The notes below the pieces were generated by a model. That model had not been told where the DNA came from, ran no database searches, and worked only from the letters and a program-made list of their open reading frames with translations. Of a stretch of DNA of 64,000 nt, positions 16,886-25,903 are shown piece by piece. Within the stretch, counting starts at the first letter, position 1. Every line of letters starts with the position of its first letter. The translations under genes were made by a program, and so were the position numbers. Source of the stretch: Ardenticatenaceae bacterium (GTDB lineage: Bacteria; Chloroflexota; Anaerolineae; Promineifilales; Promineifilaceae). Where the stretch lies: positions 62,001-126,000 of the forward strand of contig JACKBX010000003.1 in assembly GCA_020634375.1 (NCBI GenBank), written 5' to 3'.

Positions 16886-19800
16886 CTAGTTGCCAGGTGT
16901 GATGGCGAAATCGAACTCGGCCAGGCGATTTGCGCTATCGGTAACTGTGTTGCTGGCACAGGTATTGACGGCACGGACTAAGTAGGTGTAGTTGTCGGTG
17001 GGGTTGCTGTAACCGCCGGTATGGACGAAGCTATTGCTAATTGTTATGCTGCAATTGGTGGCTGCACCACAATCGCTGCCCGGTGTGAAGTAGGGATCGT
17101 TGATGCCCCACCAAATCTCAAATTGGTCAGCGCTGCCGCTCCAGGTGATGGTCGTGTCGCTGCCATCATAGGTGAGGTTGGTAATGGAGGGAGCAGCCGG
17201 GAACATGCAGAGGGTGGCTTGCAAGCACCATTCGTCAAGCGTTCCGGTATCTGCACTAGCATTGTCGGAGACTGTGAGTGTCCAGGTTCCTGCCATATCG
17301 GCGGTATCGAAGGCACTGAGGGGTTGCTGCGGCGAATATGTCCCATCGGGGGGGCAGGCGTTTTCAACAGGGTTGGATGCTTCGTCATCTAGCAAAGCGG
17401 TCACATCATTCGCCGAGCAACCAAAGGTGGATGTTGGGTAGCCAGGACGGTCTATGAGGGTAACGGCCGTTCCTGTGTCTACATTCTCCAATGTAAAGAT
17501 TAAGTCCCCTACATAAGTATGCGTTGCAGTCACAACCACATCTAGATCCAAAATTGTGCCCAGCGCACTAACCACCAGGCTGTCACTAACACCATTGGGA
17601 TCGCCATCAGGAATGGATACGCCAGGGGCGCTGCAAAAGACAGGTGGCTGTGTATCGGTGGTAAAGCTGGCGGTGCTGGAAGCAGCACTACCGCAACCAT
17701 TTTGTGCGGTCACACGCCAGTAATAGAGTGTGTCATAATCCAATGGTGTGCCGACAACGTGGCTGTTTACGGCCGTTGTCGTGCTGTAAACAACATTGCT
17801 AAATGCGGCATCGGTAGCAATTTCTACGAAATAGCTGTCCGCGCCGCTGTCTGTCCAGGAGAGAGAGGGGGTGATGCTAACGGCCGTTGCCCCATCAGCC
17901 GGGCTAGACAACGTAGGCGCACCCGGCACGCCTGCCAATACATTCAAGGTCACATTATCGCTGTGGCTCAATGTGCCATCACTGCCGGTAATGGTGAGCG
18001 GATAACTGCCCGTGCTGGCAGATGTCACATTGACTGTGAGGCTGCTGCTGCCATCCGGTGTCACCGGATTGGGGGAGAAACTGGCAGCCGCGCCCGCAGG
18101 CAGCCCAGAGGCACTCAATGTTACGGCGCTGCTATACCCTGCAACCGAGGTGAGATCAACGCTAGTGGCGTCGCTGCCAGTCTGGCAAACCGACAAACTA
18201 TCTGCGGCCACATCCAATGTAAAGTCAGGGTTCAGGCCACAGCCAGCCCAGGTAAATGAGGCCACCCAGGTTGACCAACGAGCGGTTGATTGCACACGAG
18301 AATATTCGCCAAGATACCAGAAAGTGACACCATCCGGGTCTAAAGCTAACCCAGTGTAGTCACCCCAGCGACGCGGCACACTGTCATAAGCAGTGTAATA
18401 GCCTTCGCCAGCGTGAACCAGCGTTTCGTCTTTCAGTTGCCCGGCCGTGTCACCTGCTTCGCGCCCGGCCACATACACGCTAGGGTACATGCTGCTGCTT
18501 GTCATGGTGTACCCTACCAACATATCGCCGCAGGCATTCACACCCAAATCAGGAAAGCTGCGATAGGTGCTATTGGAAGAGAAGGTACCCTGCTGCACCA
18601 GGCTGGGCGTGCCACTGCTGATGTCTATTTCGTACCAGCGCACGCAGTTCACTGTGCCGCTGCCAGGATTGCAGCCGACGGTGTGCGTCGCCCACAGCTT
18701 GCCGCCCCAATATTCCACATCAAGTAAACGGTTATCATTGCCCTTGATATCGCTGCCACCCAACTGCGGCTGCGATACGGGCAGGCTGTAGCTGTTGACT
18801 GTCACCGTGCCTGCCTGCGTCAAGGATGGACTGCCCCAGGGGTCGTTAAATTGCCATACGGTTAGCGTGGTTTGGCTGTTACCATATTGCGCATCTACAA
18901 AATAATGCGGTTCGCTGGCATTGGTGGGCCAGCCGCCAGTGAGGTAGCCCTTTAACTTGGCTGGCTGCAAAGTAAAGTTGCTGCTGCTAACATTGATTTT
19001 GACGGAGTTAGCAGACAGTCCAGCATACATAGCATCTTTTTCAAAGGCAAAGATATGATTACGTGCAAACGAAACTGTGCCAAACATATTTGCGCCCAGG
19101 TACAGGGCGCCTTGTCCAACACCTATATGAGGATAATCAAAGAAGTAGTCGGCTCCGCCGCCGGGATTGCCGTCGAAGGAGTAAAGGTACCAGCTTCCGG
19201 CGGCGCTGTCGGTTTGTGAAACGGCGATGCAGGCATAGCCGTTGTTGCCACCGTTGACGTTTTCGTCGTATGCGGTGATGCCAAGAATGTAACGGCCGTT
19301 CTCCTCATCATACGCCGAATAAGGATCGAACAAAACCACGCTGCTGCTGCCGGTAGCACAATTGCTGCCCCAAAAATCCTCATAGAGCATGGGGCCAACC
19401 AGGCTGTTCCCACTTTTGTCGAAGACCTGGAAACTGGTGTTTACGCCGACGACGATGTGGTCGCGGCCCACCATAATGTCCGGATCGGGGGGAACACCTT
19501 GCTGGGACTGTGTGTAGTCAATGGCTTTAAAGTTGACGCCAGGGGTGAGGATGGAAAAAGGTGTGGCGGTTTGCGGATTGTAAACCTGCACCGTGTTATC
19601 AGGCCGCTGGTTAAGCGATTCTTCTATTAGCGTTTGAGCCACTGCTTCGCTGTAAGGGCCTTCATTGATACCCAAATCTACCAGCCCTTGCTCATAAGCT
19701 TGCTTGAGGCGGTCTACGGAAGCTGGTCGAGAGGGAATGTCGGCTATATTGACGATGGCCGGAGCGACGGGTTCGCCGTGCACAAGAGTGGGGTCATCGT

Positions 19801-19975
19801 CTACGGCGGGGTTGGTGGGTGCAGTACGGCCGTTGCCCACCACCGCATACGATTGCACAGCCTGATAACGCGTCACCGATTCCGGTGTCGGACTCGCGGG
19901 CTGTACAATAACAACTACCCCAGCCAATACAACAATAAACAATAAGAGCAATTTTGAAACATGTGTTTTGAGCAT
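16886..19975 (-). CDS. Large secreted protein with FN3-like and P domains
   Basis: 1029 residues. An N-terminal signal anchor (LLLLFIVVLAGVVVIVQ) is followed by a propeller-like region (about 140-560) with PPDPDIMVGRDHIVVGVN and many aromatic beta strands. Then come an Ig-like module (TLDVAADSLSVCQTGSD), an FN3-like module (PGAPTLSSPADGATAV), and a proprotein-convertase P domain (SIPDGDPNGVSDSLVV, THTYVGDLIFTLE, MAGTWTLTVSDNASADTGTLDEW). A final FN3-like module ends in EFDFAITPGN, a tail also seen in the upstream gene. No protease domain is attached, so the P domain acts alone as a binding or folding module. The start follows the previous stop directly (TAAATG). Confidence 0.82.
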   Translation of the reverse strand: MLKTHVSKLLLLFIVVLAGVVVIVQPASPTPESVTRYQAVQSYAVVGNGRTAPTNPAVDDDPTLVHGEPVAPAIVNIADIPSRPASVDRLKQAYEQGLVDLGINEGPYSEAVAQTLIEESLNQRPDNTVQVYNPQTATPFSILTPGVNFKAIDYTQSQQGVPPDPDIMVGRDHIVVGVNTSFQVFDKSGNSLVGPMLYEDFWGSNCATGSSSVVLFDPYSAYDEENGRYILGITAYDENVNGGNNGYACIAVSQTDSAAGSWYLYSFDGNPGGGADYFFDYPHIGVGQGALYLGANMFGTVSFARNHIFAFEKDAMYAGLSANSVKINVSSSNFTLQPAKLKGYLTGGWPTNASEPHYFVDAQYGNSQTTLTVWQFNDPWGSPSLTQAGTVTVNSYSLPVSQPQLGGSDIKGNDNRLLDVEYWGGKLWATHTVGCNPGSGTVNCVRWYEIDISSGTPSLVQQGTFSSNSTYRSFPDLGVNACGDMLVGYTMTSSSMYPSVYVAGREAGDTAGQLKDETLVHAGEGYYTAYDSVPRRWGDYTGLALDPDGVTFWYLGEYSRVQSTARWSTWVASFTWAGCGLNPDFTLDVAADSLSVCQTGSDATSVDLTSVAGYSSAVTLSASGLPAGAAASFSPNPVTPDGSSSLTVNVTSASTGSYPLTITGSDGTLSHSDNVTLNVLAGVPGAPTLSSPADGATAVSITPSLSWTDSGADSYFVEIATDAAFSNVVYSTTTAVNSHVVGTPLDYDTLYYWRVTAQNGCGSAASSTASFTTDTQPPVFCSAPGVSIPDGDPNGVSDSLVVSALGTILDLDVVVTATHTYVGDLIFTLENVDTGTAVTLIDRPGYPTSTFGCSANDVTALLDDEASNPVENACPPDGTYSPQQPLSAFDTADMAGTWTLTVSDNASADTGTLDEWCLQATLCMFPAAPSITNLTYDGSDTTITWSGSADQFEIWWGINDPYFTPGSDCGAATNCSITISNSFVHTGGYSNPTDNYTYLVRAVNTCASNTVTDSANRLAEFDFAITPGN

Positions 19976-21952
19976 TTATGATCCCGGTTGAATAGAAAAA
20001 TCAAATTCGGCTGCCCGATTCGAAATCGAGCTGTAGCCGTAAGCGCTGCCACAGTCAGAAACGGACCGCACCACATACGTAAAATTGTGCTGCGGATCGC
20101 CCAAACCACCTTCCTGATGGATGTAATGCGGGTTACTCGTCGTTGCACAATTTGCAGCAGCGCTGCAATCATCGCCAGGTGTGAAGTATGGATCGTCAGC
20201 GCCCCACCATACTTCGTAAAAGTCTGCCCCATCTACAGAGTCCCAATTCAAGGCCGCGTGACCATTATTTTGGGCAATGGCAAGATGAGATATAGGCTCT
20301 GGGGCAACGCAGATGGCATCTTCAACCGTGAGCGTAACAGGGATTTGCAAAACCGGGTTGGCAGGATCATTGCTATTCACACATAGCGTACTGCTATAGG
20401 TTCCATCATCCATACCAGTGGAATCAAAAATGATGTCTACTATGCTATTGTTGTGCGGGTCTATCTGACCGCTATTGGGAGAAACCGAATACCAGGAAAT
20501 GTCGCCAGGGAAATCGCAGGTGGTTTCATCAAGGAGATGAATGTAATCGAAGCGAATATTGCCTGTGTAATCAGCCGTGCCATCCACATTGCTGATAAAG
20601 CCAAGTGTTAAAGTAATAGTTTGCCCGGCAAACGCGGATATGTCAACTCTTTCGGTCTCCCAATTCGGAAACGTGTTGTTTGCTTGTGTACTGTCTAATG
20701 ACCAAACGAGGCTGCTATTAATAGCAGCAAAAGCATAATCATTGATCACTGCATCATCGTCATCGGGGCGGTAAGCTAAATATTTGAGGCCTAAATATTG
20801 TGTATTGGTGGGGATGGTCACTGTTTGGGTGACGATGCTGCTATTTGGGTAGTAAACACCATCGCTTATGCAATATCCGCCACCCCAATAGTCCATGCTG
20901 CCATCATACGCAGGCACCCCCCAAACGCCATGCCAATTGCCAATCCAGTAGCAGGCATTGCTGGAGGCAAGGTTCCAGTCTGATGGATCGTTTTCAAAGC
21001 TACCATCGTTGACGAGAAGTTGCATGGTGTCGGGGGCGGCTGTCTGGTTGGTAATGAGGGGCATTTTGAAGTTGGTGCTGTGGGAAAGGGTGGCGGTGGT
21101 TCCGTTGGGGGTTACGGCCGTTCCCGCACCCTGCACCGGTGATGGCAATGGCATTGAAGCCGCAGCCTGCGCCTCCTCAACAAACCAGGTCAAATCATGG
21201 TCGCCGCTATTTGTAATGGTCAGCGTCGAAGTGAGCTGCACATCGGCCGGCTGTACACTGCTCAAAGCGGTTGGTTCCACAGATATGGTAGGCGCAGTTC
21301 CCGCAGCCGCATCCAAACACCAGGCTGCCAGGCGACCAGCATCGCCTCTAACATGATCGGAAACATGTATATTCCACGTCCCGCTCAAATCTTCGCCATC
21401 AAAGCTGCTGAGCGGGCTGTTGGGAATGTAGTTCCCGCCTGTCGGAGGACAGGCATTTTCTACCCACACCAGAGCTTCGTCATCAAGTGTGGCATAGATG
21501 TTGTTTAAATAGCAGCCATAGCTGGTTGCGGGGATGCCAATGCGGTCTATGAGGGTAACGGCCGTACCCGTTTCCGCGTGCTCCAGAGTAAAAATCAAAT
21601 CCCCCACCCAAGTATGCGTCGCTGTAATCGCCACATTCAAATCCAGAATACTGCCCCCTTCAGGAACCACAATCGTATCAACTACCCCAGCGGCATTGTT
21701 ATCGGGAATCCCCAGATCAGGCGTGCTGCAAAACTGAAGATTGGTATCTGTTTCCGGGGCGCGGGCTTCCGTTCTGGCAGCCGAAAGAACCGACCCATGT
21801 TCTTCAACTGGTTTTTGCACCACAATTGTTGTCACCGATTCCGCACTAACAACCTCGCTGCTCCACAGCGAAGAAAACACGAAAAATAAAGTGACACCCA
21901 CCAACAAAAAAGAAATCAAACCTCGTTTACGCAAAAAAATGTCATGAAACAT
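19976..21952 (-). CDS. Secreted protein with P domain, first gene of surface operon
   Basis: About 658 residues. Signal anchor (LISFLLVGVTLFFVFSSLW), then a P domain at about 80-220 (GIPDNNAAGVVDTIVVPEG, THTWVGDLIFTLEHAE, LSGTWNIHVSDHVRGDAGRL). A beta-sandwich repeat with EPTALSSVQPADVQL follows, with a jelly-roll-like region (about 310-490). The C-terminal FN3-like module ends in EFDFSIQPGS, almost the same end as its downstream neighbour. Start 21952 is chosen over GTG 21964 because GTGAGAG then serves as the ribosome binding site. The shared P domains and tails show the two proteins arose by duplication and may work together at the surface. Confidence 0.82.
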   Translation of the reverse strand: MFHDIFLRKRGLISFLLVGVTLFFVFSSLWSSEVVSAESVTTIVVQKPVEEHGSVLSAARTEARAPETDTNLQFCSTPDLGIPDNNAAGVVDTIVVPEGGSILDLNVAITATHTWVGDLIFTLEHAETGTAVTLIDRIGIPATSYGCYLNNIYATLDDEALVWVENACPPTGGNYIPNSPLSSFDGEDLSGTWNIHVSDHVRGDAGRLAAWCLDAAAGTAPTISVEPTALSSVQPADVQLTSTLTITNSGDHDLTWFVEEAQAAASMPLPSPVQGAGTAVTPNGTTATLSHSTNFKMPLITNQTAAPDTMQLLVNDGSFENDPSDWNLASSNACYWIGNWHGVWGVPAYDGSMDYWGGGYCISDGVYYPNSSIVTQTVTIPTNTQYLGLKYLAYRPDDDDAVINDYAFAAINSSLVWSLDSTQANNTFPNWETERVDISAFAGQTITLTLGFISNVDGTADYTGNIRFDYIHLLDETTCDFPGDISWYSVSPNSGQIDPHNNSIVDIIFDSTGMDDGTYSSTLCVNSNDPANPVLQIPVTLTVEDAICVAPEPISHLAIAQNNGHAALNWDSVDGADFYEVWWGADDPYFTPGDDCSAAANCATTSNPHYIHQEGGLGDPQHNFTYVVRSVSDCGSAYGYSSISNRAAEFDFSIQPGS

Positions 21953-21964
21953 GATTGCTCTCAC

Positions 21965-22318
21965 TAACGATCAATAAAGCAGTCATAAAACTACTGCTCC
22001 ATAAAAATATAAAGTTGAGGTACGGATTGGGTGGGGGTTTCAGTTTTTAAGGAAACTTGGGTACTTCTGTTCCACAATGATATATACAATAATACCCACA
22101 GCCCTTCCAAATGCTCGTGATATATATTCTATTTTGTGCGGAAAACATTAATATCCTCGTTACAAAGCAGACGTAATAGCATTAGCCTCCATCCATCTGC
22201 CACTCTCAATAATTTCAAATGTAGTACACATCCCCAAATTTGTGCGCTATAATTGCACGTCAATGAATATCAAGGTCTCAACAAATAAGAGACCCCAATA
22301 ATTTCAAGGAGAGAAGAT
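21965..22318. promoter_or_regulatory. Divergent intergenic region with a -10 for the BMP operon
   Basis: 354 bases between the divergent surface operon and the transporter operon. It is AT-rich. TATAAT at 22248-22253 is a good -10 for the plus strand, but the matching -35 (TACACA) is weak. AAGGAGAG at the end is the ribosome binding site of the BMP gene. No convincing promoter for the minus-strand operon was found, and no hairpin-based riboswitch was recognised. Confidence 0.5.
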
Positions 22319-23434
22319 ATGTTATTCAAAAGATTGAGTATCCTCGTGGCGATTTTGCTCCTGTTTAGCCTGGTACTGGCAGCTTGTGGAAGCAACGCAG
22401 GCAATGAGCCAGCAGCCAATTCGGGCGAAGAAATGACCGCTGAAGAGCCAGCAGCAGAAGAGCCAGCAGCAGAAGAACCAGCGGCAGAAAGTGATTGCAG
22501 CAGCGCAGACGTGTTCTGCGTGGGTCTCGTAACCGATGTTGGCGAAATTGACGACAAGTCCTTCAACCAATCCGCGTGGGAAGGTGTGCAAATGGCCGCC
22601 ACCGAGTTGGGCGCACAGGTTGATTACATCGAAACCAAAGACGCTAAAGACTACGCCACCAACATCGGCCTCTTTGCAGAGAATGGCTACGATGTCATCG
22701 TCACTGTTGGCTTCGCTTTGGGTGAGGCAACTCTGGAAGCGGCTGGCAACTACCCAGACATCAAGTTCATTGGCGTAGACCAGTTCCAGGGTGAAGCAGC
22801 CCCCAACGTGGCCGGTTTGATCTTCAACGAAGATAAAGCTGGTTTCCTGGCGGGTTCGTTAGCTGCCATGCTCTCCGAATCTGGCACGATTGCGGCCGTT
22901 TTGGGGACAGACCTGGTTCCGCCAGTGGTTGCCTTCAAAGAAGGGTATGAGAACGGCGCACGTTACATCAACCCGGATATCAACCTCATCTCCACCTACC
23001 ATCCTGGTGGCATGGATGTGGCCTTTACTGACCCGGAATGGGGCGCCAGTACAGCCGCACAGGCTATCACTCAGGGTGCAGACGTTGTCTTTGGTGCAGG
23101 TGGCAAGACCGGTAATGGCGCTTTGATCGAGGTAGCCAGCAATGAAGGTTTGTACTGCATTGGTGTAGACTCTGACCAATGGGAAACCGTACCAGAAGCG
23201 CATCCTTGCCTGGTATCCAGCGCAATGAAGCTGATCACCCCCGGTGTGTTTGACTTGGTAAAAGCAGCCCAAGATGGCAGTTTCCCCACCGGTAACTACT
23301 TTGGGTCGGTTGGCCTGGCTGACTTCCACGATTTTGATGGGCAGGTTCCGCAAGATGTGAAAGATAAGCTGGCAGAGATTGACGCAGGTCTACAAGATGG
23401 TTCCATCGAGACCGGCTACAACCCGGGTGGCTAA
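22319..23434 (+). CDS. BMP family substrate-binding lipoprotein (PnrA-like)
   Basis: 371 residues. The lipoprotein signal has lipobox LAAC, then a Glu/Ala/Pro linker (EEPAAEEPAAEEPAAE). The BMP domain starts at VFCVGLVTDVGEIDDKSFNQSAWEG, with GFALGEATLEAAGNYPDIKFIGVDQ, FNEDKAGFLAGSLAA and VFGAGGKTGNGALIE. Family members bind purine nucleosides for uptake. Two permease genes and an ATPase follow on the same strand, making a complete importer. A terminator sits between this gene and the permeases, which should raise binding-protein output over the membrane parts. Confidence 0.95.
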   Translation: MLFKRLSILVAILLLFSLVLAACGSNAGNEPAANSGEEMTAEEPAAEEPAAEEPAAESDCSSADVFCVGLVTDVGEIDDKSFNQSAWEGVQMAATELGAQVDYIETKDAKDYATNIGLFAENGYDVIVTVGFALGEATLEAAGNYPDIKFIGVDQFQGEAAPNVAGLIFNEDKAGFLAGSLAAMLSESGTIAAVLGTDLVPPVVAFKEGYENGARYINPDINLISTYHPGGMDVAFTDPEWGASTAAQAITQGADVVFGAGGKTGNGALIEVASNEGLYCIGVDSDQWETVPEAHPCLVSSAMKLITPGVFDLVKAAQDGSFPTGNYFGSVGLADFHDFDGQVPQDVKDKLAEIDAGLQDGSIETGYNPGG

Positions 23435-23550
23435 TATCGGTGAATAGTTGTCAGTGGCTAGTTAACAGTAAGCGCTTCTATTTGCTGATTACTGCTTATC
23501 GGTTACTGACAACTTGGAGCCAACCTGGCTATTGATTTGAGTGATTGAGA

Positions 23551-23590
23551 AGGTGCGACGTATTAAAAGGCGTCGCACTTTCTTTTTTTC
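23551..23590 (+). terminator. Terminator after the BMP gene (likely partial, within operon)
   Basis: AGGTGCGACG at 23551-23560 pairs with CGTCGCACTT at 23571-23580, followed by TCTTTTTTTC. Its position inside the operon fits partial termination that lowers permease expression. The gap 23435-23550 before it holds word repeats with GTTGTCAGT/ACTGACAAC. Confidence 0.85.
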
Positions 23591-23631
23591 ATCAGGTAAG
23601 GTAAAACTAAATAAAAAGGGCAGGTTCAGGT

Positions 23632-24753
23632 ATGATGAATCCAGAAATCGAGTCTTCGCCAGGGAACGGCCGTTTCCTATCCACCCTTCAACAAATATGG
23701 CGCTCCATTAGTGTGCCCTTAACCGCTGTCCTTTTAGCCGCCCTCATCGGGGCCATTCTCCTCATCGCCTCCGGGGCATCCCCGCTAGAAGCCTATGCCG
23801 CCCTCTTCAAAGGATCATTTGGCAATGCACAGGCAATCGGCCGTACACTAGAAAAAGCAACTCCCCTCATCTTTAGCGGCCTGGCCGTTGCCTTCGCCTT
23901 CAAAGCCGGGCTTTTCAACATCGGCGCACAGGGGCAGCTCCTATTTGGCGCTATTGTTGCCGCATTCCTCGGCTTCAGCATCGAAGGGTTGCCAGCCATT
24001 ATCCATGCACCGCTAGCCCTGATTGGCGGCGCGGCAGCAGGCGCACTCTACGGAGCCATTCCCGGCGCACTACGCACCTACACAGGCGCACACGAAGTTA
24101 TCACCACGATCATGCTCAATTACATAGCCATCAACATCACCGACTACCTGGCTGATGGGCCATGGAAAGATATGACTCCTGGCAATATTGTGGCCCGCAC
24201 TCCCAAAATCCTACCCTCTGCCGAAATCCCTTACATAGGCAATGTTCCTGTAGGCTTTATTCTGTCTGTATTAGCAGCAGTCGTTGTCTGGTGGCTGCTA
24301 TGGCATACAACAATCGGCTATGAAATCCGCACTGTTGGACTGAATTCACATGCCGCCCACTACGCCGGAATGCGTGTAGCCTGGACAGTGATTTTGACAA
24401 TGGCTTTGAGCGGTTTACTGGCTGGTTTGGGCGGCGCCGTTGAGACTCAAGGTGTTGTCGGCCGTTATCAACCAGGTTTTAACATTGCTCTTGGATTTGA
24501 TGGCATTACCATTGCTCTGCTAGGCAAAACACATCCATTTGGCGTGATTCCAGCAGCGCTGCTGGTCGGAGCCATGAAAGCAGGCAGTAGCCAGATGCAG
24601 TTTAGCGCGGGTGTTGCCAAAGAAATCACCGATGTCATTCAGGCGCTCATTCTGTTCTTTGTAGCTGCTGATGTGATTGTGCGCTGGATTATCCGTATGC
24701 GTGCCAGTGATGGTGACCAAGTAACGTTTAGCTCCAATTGGGGGCAGTCGTAG
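23632..24753 (+). CDS. ABC transporter permease, nucleoside/BMP type (first)
   Basis: 373 residues with about nine hydrophobic segments. Family signatures of the branched-chain/ribose-type permeases are SGLAVAFAFKAGLFNIGAQGQLLFG and HEVITTIMLNYIA, and GFDGITIALLGKTHPFGVIPAALLVGAMKAG near the end. It pairs with the following permease to form the membrane channel for the BMP lipoprotein cargo. Start 23632 has a second ATG right after it. An octamer copy encodes Asn-Gly-Arg-Phe near the N-terminus, outside the membrane part. Confidence 0.93.
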   Translation: MMNPEIESSPGNGRFLSTLQQIWRSISVPLTAVLLAALIGAILLIASGASPLEAYAALFKGSFGNAQAIGRTLEKATPLIFSGLAVAFAFKAGLFNIGAQGQLLFGAIVAAFLGFSIEGLPAIIHAPLALIGGAAAGALYGAIPGALRTYTGAHEVITTIMLNYIAINITDYLADGPWKDMTPGNIVARTPKILPSAEIPYIGNVPVGFILSVLAAVVVWWLLWHTTIGYEIRTVGLNSHAAHYAGMRVAWTVILTMALSGLLAGLGGAVETQGVVGRYQPGFNIALGFDGITIALLGKTHPFGVIPAALLVGAMKAGSSQMQFSAGVAKEITDVIQALILFFVAADVIVRWIIRMRASDGDQVTFSSNWGQS

Positions 24754-24816
24754 TTGGTTGCTGGCAACTGGTTATTGGTTGCTGGTAGACGGAATCGTTA
24801 ATTGCAAGGATTTATT

Positions 24817-25824
24817 ATGGAATCAAGTCTTAACGTCAATAACTGGCTGCGCCGGTATGGGTTTTTATCTGGAGTATTGGTGATAGCGTTTGTGATCATT
24901 GTGTGGCGTTATGCAGTGGATCCGCAGGTGACAACGGCCGTACTCGCCTCCACCCTTCGCCAATCCACCCCCCTGGTACTGGGTGCATTATGCGGGCTGC
25001 TCGGCGAACGCTCCGGCGTCGTCAACATCGGCATTGAAGGGCAAATGCTGCTAGCCGCTTTCATTGGCTTTCTAGCCAGTGTCTACACTGGCAATCTGGC
25101 ACTAGCCATTGCTGCCGGAATGCTCACCGGCGCATTGATGGGGCTGCTGCTGGCCTTCATGTCCGTCACACTGAAAATGGACCAGATCATTGGCGGAACG
25201 GTCATCAACATTTTAGCCATCGGTCTCACCGGGTATTTTTACACCGCCGGGCTGACCACACAGGGCAAGCTGCAACCCATCCCCCTGGGGCCATTGGCCG
25301 ACATTCCGCTATTTGGTCGCGTCTTCTTCAATAACCCGCCCATCACCTACGCCACTCTGATTTTGGTGATGGTGGTGCATTACGTGCTGTTCTTCACGCG
25401 TTGGGGGCTGCGCACTCGCGCTGTGGGCGAGCATCCCAGCGCAGCGGATACGGTAGGCATCAATGTCTTCACCATTCGCTACGTCAACGTCATCATTGGC
25501 GGGGCAATTGCCGGGCTGGCAGGCGCCTATTTATCACTAGAAGCTGTTGGTTCTTTTGAGCGGCTGATGACGAACGGCCGTGGCTTTGTGGCCCTGGCTG
25601 TGATGTTATTTGGCAAACGCACGCCGTTGGGATCATGGGGTGCAGCGCTGCTGTTTGGTTTTGCGTCAGCGCTGCAAACACAGTTGCAATTTGGCGGCGA
25701 AATAGAAATACCGCACCAATTTATCGGGATGCTCCCCTATTTATTGACGATTTTGGTGCTGGCAGGATTTGTCGGCCGTACCCGCGATCCGAAAGCGTTG
25801 GGACAGCCTTATGAAACGGAATAA
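24817..25824 (+). CDS. ABC transporter permease, nucleoside/BMP type (second)
   Basis: 335 residues. Signatures are LGALCGLLGERSGVVNIGIEGQMLLAAFIGF and DQIIGGTVINILAIGLTGYF, with YLSLEAVGSFERLMTNGRGFVALAVMLFGKRTPLGSWGAALLFG near the end. Start 24817 (MESSL) is chosen over TTG 24802 because CAAGGA lies at good spacing. The 63-base gap to the first permease holds TTGGTTGCTGG word repeats. It acts as the second half of the transmembrane channel. Confidence 0.93.
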   Translation: MESSLNVNNWLRRYGFLSGVLVIAFVIIVWRYAVDPQVTTAVLASTLRQSTPLVLGALCGLLGERSGVVNIGIEGQMLLAAFIGFLASVYTGNLALAIAAGMLTGALMGLLLAFMSVTLKMDQIIGGTVINILAIGLTGYFYTAGLTTQGKLQPIPLGPLADIPLFGRVFFNNPPITYATLILVMVVHYVLFFTRWGLRTRAVGEHPSAADTVGINVFTIRYVNVIIGGAIAGLAGAYLSLEAVGSFERLMTNGRGFVALAVMLFGKRTPLGSWGAALLFGFASALQTQLQFGGEIEIPHQFIGMLPYLLTILVLAGFVGRTRDPKALGQPYETE

Positions 25825-25903
25825 TCATGAACCGCTGCGCTCTTCGCGTTCTTTGCGGTTGAATTCCAAAAAGGCTGGGGAGTGACATGATGGGAGAAAT
25901 GCC

